A DNA stretch of 64,000 nucleotides, taken from positions 53,268 to 117,267 of the forward strand of contig JASANZ010002255.1 of the NCBI GenBank assembly GCA_030849805.1, written 5' to 3'. Origin of the DNA: Sergeia podlipaevii (Eukaryota > Euglenozoa > Kinetoplastea > Trypanosomatida > Trypanosomatidae). The notes under the pieces were generated by a model that searched no databases, was not told the DNA's origin, and saw nothing but the letters and a program-made list of their open reading frames with translations. Positions 29,120-38,219 of this stretch are shown here, in pieces (the first letter of the stretch is position 1; each line of letters opens with the position of its first letter). The position numbers were made by a program, and so were the translations under genes.

Positions 29120-32100
29120 TTATCGCAGAGGTCCCATACCCAGTCTTGTGCGTAACGCCATCTGTGTACTCCGCAGCAACGTGAGAATCTTCACAAACTG
29201 GTCCTGCTCCTCCCGCGTGTACCAGGATGGAATCACTAGCGGGATGATGGGAAGCTCTGCGTGCGCACCAGCCCCCTCCACGTTCATTCCCTTGGCACCA
29301 CCCATTGCCGCTCCAGCCGCACTCATGGAAGTGACAGCAGCGGTCGTCGTCGGGGACGCTAAGCCGCCTGAAAACTGCGGGGAATGTGGAAGAGGAATCC
29401 CACCACGCGAATCTGCAACTCGACCGCGTCTCACACTAGTCACAGAGAAGGTACTCCCTGACGATGTCGCACCACTGCCCTTGGTTGTGGCACTACCACC
29501 ACTGCCGCCCACCACCGTGGCTGCCGAGCCTGAGCTGCCAAGGGAGCTCTCAGAGGTCAACTGAACTGCGCGGCACACAGGTGGCTGCACCCTCTCCTCC
29601 ATCACATCATCCAAGTAGGATTCTAAGAGCGTCAGCGCCGTCTCGGGGTCACCGGCTCTGCTAGCAATGAAGTCTACTGTGTTCTGCACCAGCGCCGCGC
29701 GGATGGGGTCGTGTGGAGAGAGCAGTATGTTTGCCTCTTCCAGAGCGGCGGTGTAGAGCTGCGTGACGTCCTGATAGGTGCCTACGATGGGGTAGCGGAA
29801 GCGGTGGTGATGAACAAACGTTGTGATGGCACGAATTGGCACGCCTGAGCTCTGCTGCTGATCTGTAAGCTCCCTAAATGTACTTCGCAAGGCCGTAGAC
29901 AAAGGCTGGGATCCCACAGACCGCGCGCTGCTGCGTGTGGCTATTGCTGGCGGAGCAGACACACCACCGGTGAGTTTGTCAGTGCCAAGCTTAACATCAG
30001 GAGCCTCACTCATGCCCGCTGCTGCTGCTACTGCTTGTGCCTCGTCTCGCGACCCTCCACCATCACTACCTGCCACCTCCCTTTGCTGTTGCTGTAGCGG
30101 CAAAGATGCGGCAGTGGCGGTAGCGCTGCTGCTGCTCGTGACGCCTGGTGCAGGATTGACGGCGGCGTCTGCTGCTGCTGCTGAGCTTCCCTCTAACTCA
30201 GTCGCATTCTCCTCACCATCCTCTCCCTTGCCCTTCCTCATGGGCCCGAAGACGGCCAGCAGGGAGTGAATGGACTCTAAATCCATGCCGCGCACTGCAG
30301 CCGCAACGAGTCGGCTCATCATGTATCCTTTCGGTATCGGAACTACCGTGCCTTGGTCCAGCAGCGCTTGAGCTGCGCGTACCGCGACGGAGTCACTGGT
30401 AGAGAAGACTGAAGCTGCAGTCACGGCGGACCGACCGCGAGTAACTCGAGAGTTTCCTGCTGGGCCAAAGTCTTGTGCGGGGGACGGCCCCACAGCCGCG
30501 TAGCCAGTCTGTGAGTTGCCACTGGTGAGCAACTGAAGATTGCATCCCGGCACAAGCAAGGCCGTAGGGTCAGCGGTGAGAGCGTCACCAGAGCCATGTG
30601 TAGAAGCGGCTGCATAGAAAACGCTACTAGGCGTGTTGGATGCGCCGCCAAGAGACGGCGTATTACTGAGATGGTTGCGGTGGTTAAGATGAAGGCCTGA
30701 GGGAGAAGAAAAGATACCGCCGTCTCCTCCTACTGTAGGACCAGCAGGACCCAAAGGAGCTACACTGCTAGACGACGCCCTGCCACTTCCTTCACGCTGC
30801 TGCCTCTGCTGCTGCGCTGCTACTAGTTGCGGCACCCCGCCGGTGCTGCCGCGAGCGTCTGGAGTCGGGGTCCGGGATGCAGCACCAGAGAGTATTGTGG
30901 TGGTGACACTGCTGCTCTGGGATGGGAAGGGAGGTGACGTGACAGAGATGTCTGGCACCGCTGCCGGGCTGCTGCACTCCACACCTCGCAGATTTGGGTG
31001 CAAACGCATGTCGCGCGCCTCTTCCTTCCCTTCAAGGGCCTCCCCTCGCTTTTGTGAATCGGATGGCCCTAGTGGAAGAGAAGATCGCTGCTGCTTTTGC
31101 TTCTTCTTCAGTTTCCCTCGCTGATTGGGCGATGCCAATGTGGGAAGGGGGTGATCGTGACCTGCCGCCTTGGCACTGCTTGCGTGTCGTGTTGCATTCG
31201 TCGTGGTAGTGGTAGTCGTCATCGTTGTGGCAGGACGTGTGGCAGAGGTTCTCAGAGAAGGCACGGAATGACTGTGAGATGCCTGTATAGTGGAACCGGA
31301 GACCGCGTGTACCTTGCGCGCTCGCCCCTTTCCGCTGGCCGTCGTAGTACCAGTAGTCGTGGCCACCGCAGCAGCGTCAGACCTATTAGTAGCTGCATTG
31401 CCCCCTGTTGACATACTACGCTTACTGTTGCCGCTGTTGTGGTCACGCGCGCCATCAGTACCGGGGGTGGCAATGTTGTTGGCGGTGTCGCCGCTGCCGT
31501 TATTGTTGTTGTTGTGATCCAAGATGGAGGAGAAGCGATCGAGTAGGTTCTCTTCATAAAGCAGTCGATAGAGGTCGCATACCCACTTGCGATAAAACAA
31601 CCACGTGCGATGATCCGAGACGTAGACGGCGGGAATCAGCCAGTCCAGAATGGTACTCACTACGCGAAAAGTGAGGAGTCCAAGTTCGCTACGGACCTGT
31701 TGCTCCATGCTTACTACAGGAGCAAGGGAGGCTTCAACTTGTCGGAGCATGTTTTCCACCTCTACTCTCATGATCGTAGCAAGGGTGCAACCACCGTTGT
31801 CACCGCTGCTAGCGTTGTTGTTGTTGTTGTTGTGGTCGTTATCATTGCCATTGTTATTGTTTGTATTCCCAGAGCGAATAGTGAACGCATTGTCGCCTAT
31901 TACGTTTGCAACGTCTTTGAGTGAGTCCGCAAAGGACATCACTAGCGCCTGCTGTCTGCTGCTACCACCACAACCACCAACGGTATTGTTGTTGTTATCA
32001 AGCGAGGTCCCCATGATGGGCTGCGCCAGCGTAGTGGAGGGAGGTATGCCGGTGGGTGAGGTGATACAGGAGTTAAAAGAGGCGTTGGTGACACCCTGGC

Positions 32101-34402
32101 GCGATTGCTGACCAATACTCACTTCATCTGTAGAGTCCATGTGCCACATCATATGATGATGCTGCTGCTGGGCGGTGGTGATAGCAGCGATGCTTCGGTT
32201 GTTAGTATCACCTTCAGCATAACTCGAGGTCAGTCGCGCAAGGGCTGACACTACGACGTGAACAACGCAGTCCACACCACGGATGCGATGACCATTGCCT
32301 TCCGTGAGGATGCCAAGATCGATAGTGGATAGAGACAGTAGGCTTTCTGGTCGTATGTAGGTACTGTCGTTCCACGGGGACGCACCTAGACTATTGTTAT
32401 TTTGGTGCTGTTGCTCACTAGGGCTCTGTAGGGTTTGGCTGCGACTGCTTCGCTCCACACCGCTAGAGGTTGCTGCCATATTGCGAGCGGCCAACACTGG
32501 CGCCGCTGCTGCAACCGCTTCGATACCTGCCTTGTAGTTGTGAAGAGAAGGGCAGAACACCTTGAAAAGCTCAAGCGCCTCAGGAGAAGGAATAAATGGC
32601 GGTGCAGGGACTTGACCTTGCTGCTGTGCAGGCTGCTCAGTAGCCGTCGGCAGAGTCTGTGCTTGGGAAGCAGGTGCAGCAGAGGAGCGCCTGGCGATGT
32701 CTCTCAAGGGGCCATCACGACCTCCCGTCATTGCTGCTGCTGCGGATACAAGGGAAGGGCTATCGCGATGTATGCCACCGTTTCTATGACCGCCAAAGCC
32801 GACGCCAAGACCGCTTTCTGTCACACTTGGCAGATCCTCAAAACTGCCTGGGGCAGCTCCCGCTGTAAAGGAGAGTGTGGGTGCGGTCCCTAGCAAACTT
32901 TCCGTTATTACCGCAAGCACCGCTGGGATTGTCAACCAGAAACTCCACTGGCCGCTACCGCTGTTCTGCTCGTTCATGCAGTTGCCAACGCCGACAGCGT
33001 TGCTATTGCCAAGAATTGGATTACCAAAGGAGTCCACTAGAATACCTGCGATAGTGTCTGCAGACGAATTCATGCCGCCTCCACCCCCACTGAGACCGCT
33101 GTTGCCCGTCCAACCTCCTCCTCCAGCACTCAAGTTGGCGCCGAAACTGGCAACCCGAGTTATCTTCCGCCGCACACTACTGTCAGTACCACCTGTACTG
33201 CCACGTGCGGAACCACCGATGCTAGCATTGTTGGTGCTGCAGTTACCACCATTACCAGTGCCAAACATAGAGGTCTTCCCGGAAGCCCCAGCTAGCAGCG
33301 CCAGAAGCGCACGAATATCAGTCGACGCAACTCCTGGCTGCTGCTGCTGCTGCTGCTGTGAATTAACGTTTATGGTTAAAGGTGGAGTGAGGACCGTGAC
33401 AGGCAACACAGTTTCTGGGACGCACTGCGATGCGCAATCCTTCAAAGAATAAGGGTTGCCCAGAAAGGCAAAAAACGACTTTTCCCAAATGGTCTCCACC
33501 TGTTGTGGTTGGTGCTCATGGTAACTCTGCTGTGGTGACCCTACGCGCGTGGACGCTGACGCAGCTCTAGCAGCCATGTGCGGGGGTGAAGCCGGCGAGG
33601 ACTCACTGGTGTCGCTACTATGCGCGTTGGTGGTGTCACGACAATCTGGTGCCCCACTTGCCGTCGTGTCATTGCCCTCAGACACGTTGACAGGGCCCTG
33701 TATCGAATCTGTCGATGCGATCGTACTATCCAGGGTGTCAGCGCCATGACGCGTGATCCCCACGCGTCGCCTGATGTGCACTCGGAGGGAGTTCTGGAGT
33801 TCTGTGCGCCTCTGGCTACTAAACACTTGTGGTGGCGGCGGCGGCCCGGTAGAGGTAAAAAAACTGCGATTCGCTGATCGAGGGGCATACTCCCACATCG
33901 ATCCGTTGCCCAAGTTGCTGGTGTTGGCGGCAAAGTAGGAGCCGAAACTGATGTTATCGAGGGCGGTTGCTGCCATTGGGGTTTGGCGTGTCGAGTTCGC
34001 GGGACTGTGATCTGCCACGCTCATAGTCCCCGCCATTGTTGCTGCCGCTGCTGCGTCTTCACGTGTTTTGCTGTCGCACATATCCTCCAGAGCACTGCAG
34101 CGCTCGAGCAAACTGTATTGAAAATCGCGGAGCTCCTCCAGCCTACAGCGCATCTGCGTCACTTTCCGGAGCTCACTCACACGCTGATACACAAGGTGAT
34201 CCACAGTGCTGACAAAGAGGCTGCGCTCCTCTGGTTTCAACACCGCATCAAAGCGCACAAGCGCCAGCAGTAGCTCGACCATGTACTCGTAAGAAATGCG
34301 TGTGTTGTTCTGCTCGAGGTTCTCAAGAAGTGGTTGAAATTCGTTGCGAAGGTCAGAGGCAATGGTTGGCAGCATCATGCCAGCTGCTATGGACGACGTC
34401 AT
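29120..34402 (-). CDS. Giant split 14-3-3-like protein with three large low-complexity insertions
   Basis: 1760 residues. Block 1 (about 20-90) aligns without gaps to 14-3-3 helices A-C around LKPEERSLFVSTVDHLVYQR (canonical L-S-N-E-E-R-N-L-L). Block 2 (about 885-960) contains EQQVRSELGLLTF, LDWLIPAVYVSDHRTWLFYR and CDLYRLLYEEN, matching canonical helices D-E (K-F-L-I-P, V-F-Y-L-K-M-K-G-D-Y-Y-R-Y-L-A-E). Block 3 (about 1540-1605) contains LYTAALEEANILLSPHDPIR, ALVQNTVDFIA and ETALTLLESYLDDVMEE, matching helices F-H (T-H-P-I-R-L-G-L-A-L-N). Block 4 (about 1727-1757) contains ILTLLRSTQMALR, matching helix I. Together they give about 240 residues, the length of a normal 14-3-3. Insertions of roughly 790, 580 and 120 residues fall between them; they are Ser/Gly/Asn/Gln/Thr-rich, with Asn and Gln runs. 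By alignment the phosphate-binding Lys49, Arg56 and Tyr128 of 14-3-3 zeta are Asp68, Val75 and Leu947, while Arg127 is kept (Arg946) and Asn173 is Asn1574. The ATG at 34402 directly follows an A run. The function is unknown; ordinary 14-3-3 dimers bind phosphoproteins. Confidence 0.8.
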   Translation of the reverse strand: MTSSIAAGMMLPTIASDLRNEFQPLLENLEQNNTRISYEYMVELLLALVRFDAVLKPEERSLFVSTVDHLVYQRVSELRKVTQMRCRLEELRDFQYSLLERCSALEDMCDSKTREDAAAAATMAGTMSVADHSPANSTRQTPMAATALDNISFGSYFAANTSNLGNGSMWEYAPRSANRSFFTSTGPPPPPQVFSSQRRTELQNSLRVHIRRRVGITRHGADTLDSTIASTDSIQGPVNVSEGNDTTASGAPDCRDTTNAHSSDTSESSPASPPHMAARAASASTRVGSPQQSYHEHQPQQVETIWEKSFFAFLGNPYSLKDCASQCVPETVLPVTVLTPPLTINVNSQQQQQQQPGVASTDIRALLALLAGASGKTSMFGTGNGGNCSTNNASIGGSARGSTGGTDSSVRRKITRVASFGANLSAGGGGWTGNSGLSGGGGGMNSSADTIAGILVDSFGNPILGNSNAVGVGNCMNEQNSGSGQWSFWLTIPAVLAVITESLLGTAPTLSFTAGAAPGSFEDLPSVTESGLGVGFGGHRNGGIHRDSPSLVSAAAAMTGGRDGPLRDIARRSSAAPASQAQTLPTATEQPAQQQGQVPAPPFIPSPEALELFKVFCPSLHNYKAGIEAVAAAAPVLAARNMAATSSGVERSSRSQTLQSPSEQQHQNNNSLGASPWNDSTYIRPESLLSLSTIDLGILTEGNGHRIRGVDCVVHVVVSALARLTSSYAEGDTNNRSIAAITTAQQQHHHMMWHMDSTDEVSIGQQSRQGVTNASFNSCITSPTGIPPSTTLAQPIMGTSLDNNNNTVGGCGGSSRQQALVMSFADSLKDVANVIGDNAFTIRSGNTNNNNGNDNDHNNNNNNASSGDNGGCTLATIMRVEVENMLRQVEASLAPVVSMEQQVRSELGLLTFRVVSTILDWLIPAVYVSDHRTWLFYRKWVCDLYRLLYEENLLDRFSSILDHNNNNNGSGDTANNIATPGTDGARDHNSGNSKRSMSTGGNAATNRSDAAAVATTTGTTTASGKGRARKVHAVSGSTIQASHSHSVPSLRTSATRPATTMTTTTTTTNATRHASSAKAAGHDHPLPTLASPNQRGKLKKKQKQQRSSLPLGPSDSQKRGEALEGKEEARDMRLHPNLRGVECSSPAAVPDISVTSPPFPSQSSSVTTTILSGAASRTPTPDARGSTGGVPQLVAAQQQRQQREGSGRASSSSVAPLGPAGPTVGGDGGIFSSPSGLHLNHRNHLSNTPSLGGASNTPSSVFYAAASTHGSGDALTADPTALLVPGCNLQLLTSGNSQTGYAAVGPSPAQDFGPAGNSRVTRGRSAVTAASVFSTSDSVAVRAAQALLDQGTVVPIPKGYMMSRLVAAAVRGMDLESIHSLLAVFGPMRKGKGEDGEENATELEGSSAAAADAAVNPAPGVTSSSSATATAASLPLQQQQREVAGSDGGGSRDEAQAVAAAAGMSEAPDVKLGTDKLTGGVSAPPAIATRSSARSVGSQPLSTALRSTFRELTDQQQSSGVPIRAITTFVHHHRFRYPIVGTYQDVTQLYTAALEEANILLSPHDPIRAALVQNTVDFIASRAGDPETALTLLESYLDDVMEERVQPPVCRAVQLTSESSLGSSGSAATVVGGSGGSATTKGSGATSSGSTFSVTSVRRGRVADSRGGIPLPHSPQFSGGLASPTTTAAVTSMSAAGAAMGGAKGMNVEGAGAHAELPIIPLVIPSWYTREEQDQFVKILTLLRSTQMALRTRLGMGPLR
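33339..33358. repeat. CTG/CAG triplet run encoding poly-Gln in the 14-3-3-like protein
   Basis: An uninterrupted triplet run inside the first insertion, coding for a Gln stretch on the minus strand. Similar GTT (AAC, Asn) runs lie near 31500-31517 and 31815-31835 in the same gene. Confidence 0.7.
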
Positions 34403-35390
34403 TTTTTTTTTTTTTTAAATGAAACGAAAAGGTGACTATATAAAATTCAAGGCCACTTCAATGAACTTCCCCCCTCCACTTTGTGTCTCTCTTTCTCTCT
34501 CTCGCACACCTTATCGCTAATATTTGGAGGTATACGAATGCTACAAGTAAAAAAAAAAAGTTGGGTAGATTAGAAAAAAATGAAGATAATATATTTTTCC
34601 TTCTCTATCTTCTCTTGTCGCTTTACGTATATGCGGACGTATGCGTTTGTGATAAAGTAAATGAAAATTAACATTATAATGCAGAAGAAGAGAAGGGAAA
34701 GAAAAGGAAGAGAAAAAGCAAACATTAGATAGATAAGATGCACGATGAAACATCTTGCCAGCATATGTATGTACACTGAGCATACACACATACACAGAGA
34801 TATGAACACCTGTTAAGCAGCCTCATGCAAGTTCCAGGTACCACACCTGCGTAAAGAGTCCATCTTTCATGTAGTGAAGATACATTCACTGCCACAAACA
34901 CAGGCTCTCTCTCTCGTATACTTTTGTTTCTGTACTTTCAATGCACACACATTTCTTTTTCCTTTTTTTTAAATCGTGGAGGGTGACGGCGACTGACTCT
35001 TGGTGCGCTGCTCTCTTCTCATGACTTCAAGAGGCATATAAAGAAAGCAAAAAGAAGAGGAAAGAGACGCACCGGGGTATCAAGCAATGAATAAATAGCA
35101 CTCATCGCATCCTCTTAACAAAAAGAAAAAATATATGTATATATATGTTAACTTACTATTACGCGACTAAATGCTTAGAACAACGACAATAACAACAACA
35201 GCAGCAACAACTAATGAAGCAACACATACACGCGAGTATGCGCCTCTGAGCTAGGCAACGGCGGCCCGTCTCCCTCTAACTCGCTTCTTTGCGCCATGGT
35301 AATGAACTTCACCACACTCTCACTCTCCCCCCCTCCCATTTCGTTCAACAGGCTTTCTCTCTCTTCTCCTTTTTTATATAAAAAAAAAAT
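34403..35390. other. Intergenic spacer, 14-3-3-like / PWP2
   Basis: Begins with a T run (A run on the coding strand) that abuts the 14-3-3-like ATG. CT-rich sequence near 34490-34503, an A run near 34548-34559, TA-rich sequence near 35130-35150 and an A run near 35380-35390. Somewhat GC-richer pieces near 34815-34880 and 35225-35300 contain no convincing frame. No gene seen. Confidence 0.6.
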
Positions 35391-38219
35391 TTACTTTGTG
35401 TCCTCACTAGCCAGCACAGCAGGCTTGATAACATCCCTCTTCATTCGCGCCATATCCATCAGATACTGCATCGAGAAGTAGTTCTCCTTGGCTAGCTGCG
35501 CCAACATGCGATGCTGCTGAAGGCTCTTCAATAGCGTCTTGAGCGCCGGCATCACACGCGTGTTGTCCTGAGCGTAGCTACCAAGAGACTCCCCAGAGTG
35601 CAAAAGAAGAGACTGAGCCCACAGCAATGAGTGCTCAAAGCCCTTGCTGCCTTCGATTTCCTCGCTCACCCATCGCACCAGCAGGGGAAAGGCGGCGGAA
35701 GGTGCGGAGGACACCGCAACTGGGATCGACTCACGAGGCAGCTTGCGTAGACACTCCACGCCCAGCAAGCGATCACCAAGAATAAGGGCTCCCATGAGCG
35801 CCATCACCGGCTGTCCGTTTTGCAGCTGCGCACGAATTGCCTCAGTAGTGATATCAGAAGTCAGCTGAAGTGGCTGGAAGCGAGGCCGACACACACGCGT
35901 TGAAAAGACAAGAAGCCCATCTGTTGTGGCCGCGACAAACTCGGACCCTGTTGGTGCAAACGCAATGTCCATCGTGCGCGCCACCAGCTCCGTCTTGCGC
36001 TTACCCGTAGCAAAGTGTCGGTGACGGCTACCAGGCATCTCCAGCAGCTTCCGACGCGCCAGGTGCACGTCATCATCGTCAACGTCGATGTCTTGGAGAA
36101 AACCGGCCTCGGTTACGCTACGCCACTGGTACTGCTCCTCCGCTCCTTGCACATCGAGGTTGGTGGTGATGGGCCATTTCTTAAGGACATAGCCCTGAGT
36201 GGCGTGGTAGAGTACCAGCCACTTGGAGTCACCACCGGCGATGATCTTCTCGCCCTCGGGAGAGAACGCAATGGACGTGAAGCGGGCGTTGTAGTTGCTA
36301 CTGTTGGGGCCAATGGACTTGTTCCACCCACCGGTGGCGTCGAAGGAGGTCTGGAACGTCTTGATCAGCTCCGGCTCAGTCGGAACGGATGTCTCGTACA
36401 CGGAGATTTCCTGCTTCGCCGTCAGCACCGCCATGCGACGCCCAGTGCTGTTGTACGCCACGCACAGTACTTCAGTGCCAATGTCGAGTACCTCGCCATC
36501 ACCCTTGAGCCTCTCACCACCATCGTTCTGGTTAAAGAGGTCCCAGAAGACAATATTGTGATCCATGGAGCCAGAGGTCAGCGTGGTACCCGAGGGATGG
36601 AACGCGATACAAGCGATGGGAGCTTCATGACCTTGGAAGATATCAATTACGCGGCCAGTCTGTACAGAGAAGAGAAAGATCTTGTTGACACGGTTGCTGC
36701 CAACGGCGAGTACCTCCCCTGAGGGATCCACCGCAATGCACGAGAACTGCGACTCCTCAGGTGGAGTGAAGACGCGGAACTGGCGGTATCGGACAAGATC
36801 GTAGCCGCGCGCAGTACCATCCAGACTACACGTGAAGAACGCATTCGTGCTGGCGCTCGTGGTGATGCCCGTGATGGCACCCGCGTGTTCCGTGAAGGTG
36901 ACAAAGCACTGACCTGAGGACGCCTTCCACACTTTCACCTTGCCATCCTCACCTCCCGAGATGATGTTGCTACTGTCTGCCGTGATGGCGGTCTTGGCGA
37001 TGTCGTAGTAGTGAGCCTGCTCCTTGAGCACGTACGCCTCAGACTTCCAGTCCCATACGAGCAGCTGTTTCAAGTGGGCACTGCCGAACGCTACAAGATT
37101 TCCATTAGGGGAGAAGGACGCCGCTGTGAGGGCCTGGGCGGAGATGGAGAGGAGATGCACCAGCTCAAAGGTGCCAGTCTGGGCAAGTGTATGAATAGCA
37201 AAAATGCCACTGTTGTAACCAATTGCTACGAGACCACGTGCCTTGTGGAAGGCAGTGACGGAAACGTTTCCTTTGTGAGTGAGCATAAACTTACTCTCAA
37301 TCTCAAACCCATTGCGCAGGATCGGGGGTAGGTACGTATCGTCTGCTGTGGACACCCGAACGCCATCTAACTTGAGCTGATCAAGCCGACGGCGCTCCAG
37401 AAAACTACGAGGCATCTTTCCTTCCTCTTCCTCTCCATCTTCCTCGTCCTCTTCGTCATCGGCTTCTTCACCTTCACGCACACGCGCATTGAGCTGCGCC
37501 GTCGCAATGGCTTGCAGCACCTCCTGCCGCGTCACGGCGCCTCGCTTCCATGTCATCGCCACGTTGTCCGCGGACACGCTCACCACCCGCGTGCACTCAT
37601 CATCAACAAACCACGCCCCGAGCACGCCGCTGCGGTGACCGACAAGGGCGTTGTGTTGTAGTGCCATGCCCTTGGTCTGCAGTTTGCCTTGCCGGGGCAC
37701 AATCTTCATGCGGGCGTCCTGACCACTGACGAGGATGTGCTCGCTATCAGGCGTCCAGTCGATCCCAGTGATCGGGAGAGTGAGCACCGAGTGAAGGTTC
37801 TCAATGCGGTGGCAGCCGTGGTAGCTCACCACGCGCTTCGCCGGAGCGGTGTACACCTGCAGTGTGGTCTCGAGAGCCACCGCGACGTACTTGCCGCATG
37901 GGCTAAACTTGGCACAGGAGATGGAGCAGGAGGGGGGGAAGGAGATGGTATCAAGCACAACACGCGCGGAGAGAGAGTAGAAGAAACCAAGCCCGCGCTG
38001 CCCGATCGCGATGACAAGGTCACCATCGGGGGAGATGTCGAAGCACTGGATAGTGCTGTTGCTGCACGTGAGAGAGAGGTGCCCTTCCATCTGCAACTGG
38101 ATAGCTGAAATGTAGTTGTTTACTGGAGAGTACAGCTGAGCCCCATCAGGGCTGAAGGCGACGTTGCCACCCGTATACAGCATGCCGTGCACGGCAGCGA
38201 GCTGAAACCCAGTCTGCAT
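35391..38219 (-). CDS. PWP2: PWP2/UTP1, WD40 component of the U3 snoRNP small-subunit processome
   Basis: 942 residues, close to yeast and human PWP2 (about 920). The N-terminal blades match the family: GNVAFSPDGAQLYSPVNNYI, DISPDGDLVIAIGQRG, KFSPCGKYVAVALE, then ITGIDWTPDSEHILVSGQD. Two propellers follow with clear WD repeats (GGEDGKVKVWKASSGQCFV, CSLDGTARGYDLVRYRQFRV, GSMDHNIVFWDLF). An acidic Glu/Asp-rich loop lies near residues 245-265. The C-terminal ~140 residues form the helical UTP12-type tail (ILGDRLLGVECLRKLPRESI, then PLLVRWVSEEIEG) that assembles with other UTP-B subunits. PWP2 is a UTP-B subunit required for 18S rRNA processing in the nucleolus. No upstream in-frame ATG was seen. 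Confidence 0.93.
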   Translation of the reverse strand: MQTGFQLAAVHGMLYTGGNVAFSPDGAQLYSPVNNYISAIQLQMEGHLSLTCSNSTIQCFDISPDGDLVIAIGQRGLGFFYSLSARVVLDTISFPPSCSISCAKFSPCGKYVAVALETTLQVYTAPAKRVVSYHGCHRIENLHSVLTLPITGIDWTPDSEHILVSGQDARMKIVPRQGKLQTKGMALQHNALVGHRSGVLGAWFVDDECTRVVSVSADNVAMTWKRGAVTRQEVLQAIATAQLNARVREGEEADDEEDEEDGEEEEGKMPRSFLERRRLDQLKLDGVRVSTADDTYLPPILRNGFEIESKFMLTHKGNVSVTAFHKARGLVAIGYNSGIFAIHTLAQTGTFELVHLLSISAQALTAASFSPNGNLVAFGSAHLKQLLVWDWKSEAYVLKEQAHYYDIAKTAITADSSNIISGGEDGKVKVWKASSGQCFVTFTEHAGAITGITTSASTNAFFTCSLDGTARGYDLVRYRQFRVFTPPEESQFSCIAVDPSGEVLAVGSNRVNKIFLFSVQTGRVIDIFQGHEAPIACIAFHPSGTTLTSGSMDHNIVFWDLFNQNDGGERLKGDGEVLDIGTEVLCVAYNSTGRRMAVLTAKQEISVYETSVPTEPELIKTFQTSFDATGGWNKSIGPNSSNYNARFTSIAFSPEGEKIIAGGDSKWLVLYHATQGYVLKKWPITTNLDVQGAEEQYQWRSVTEAGFLQDIDVDDDDVHLARRKLLEMPGSRHRHFATGKRKTELVARTMDIAFAPTGSEFVAATTDGLLVFSTRVCRPRFQPLQLTSDITTEAIRAQLQNGQPVMALMGALILGDRLLGVECLRKLPRESIPVAVSSAPSAAFPLLVRWVSEEIEGSKGFEHSLLWAQSLLLHSGESLGSYAQDNTRVMPALKTLLKSLQQHRMLAQLAKENYFSMQYLMDMARMKRDVIKPAVLASEDTK

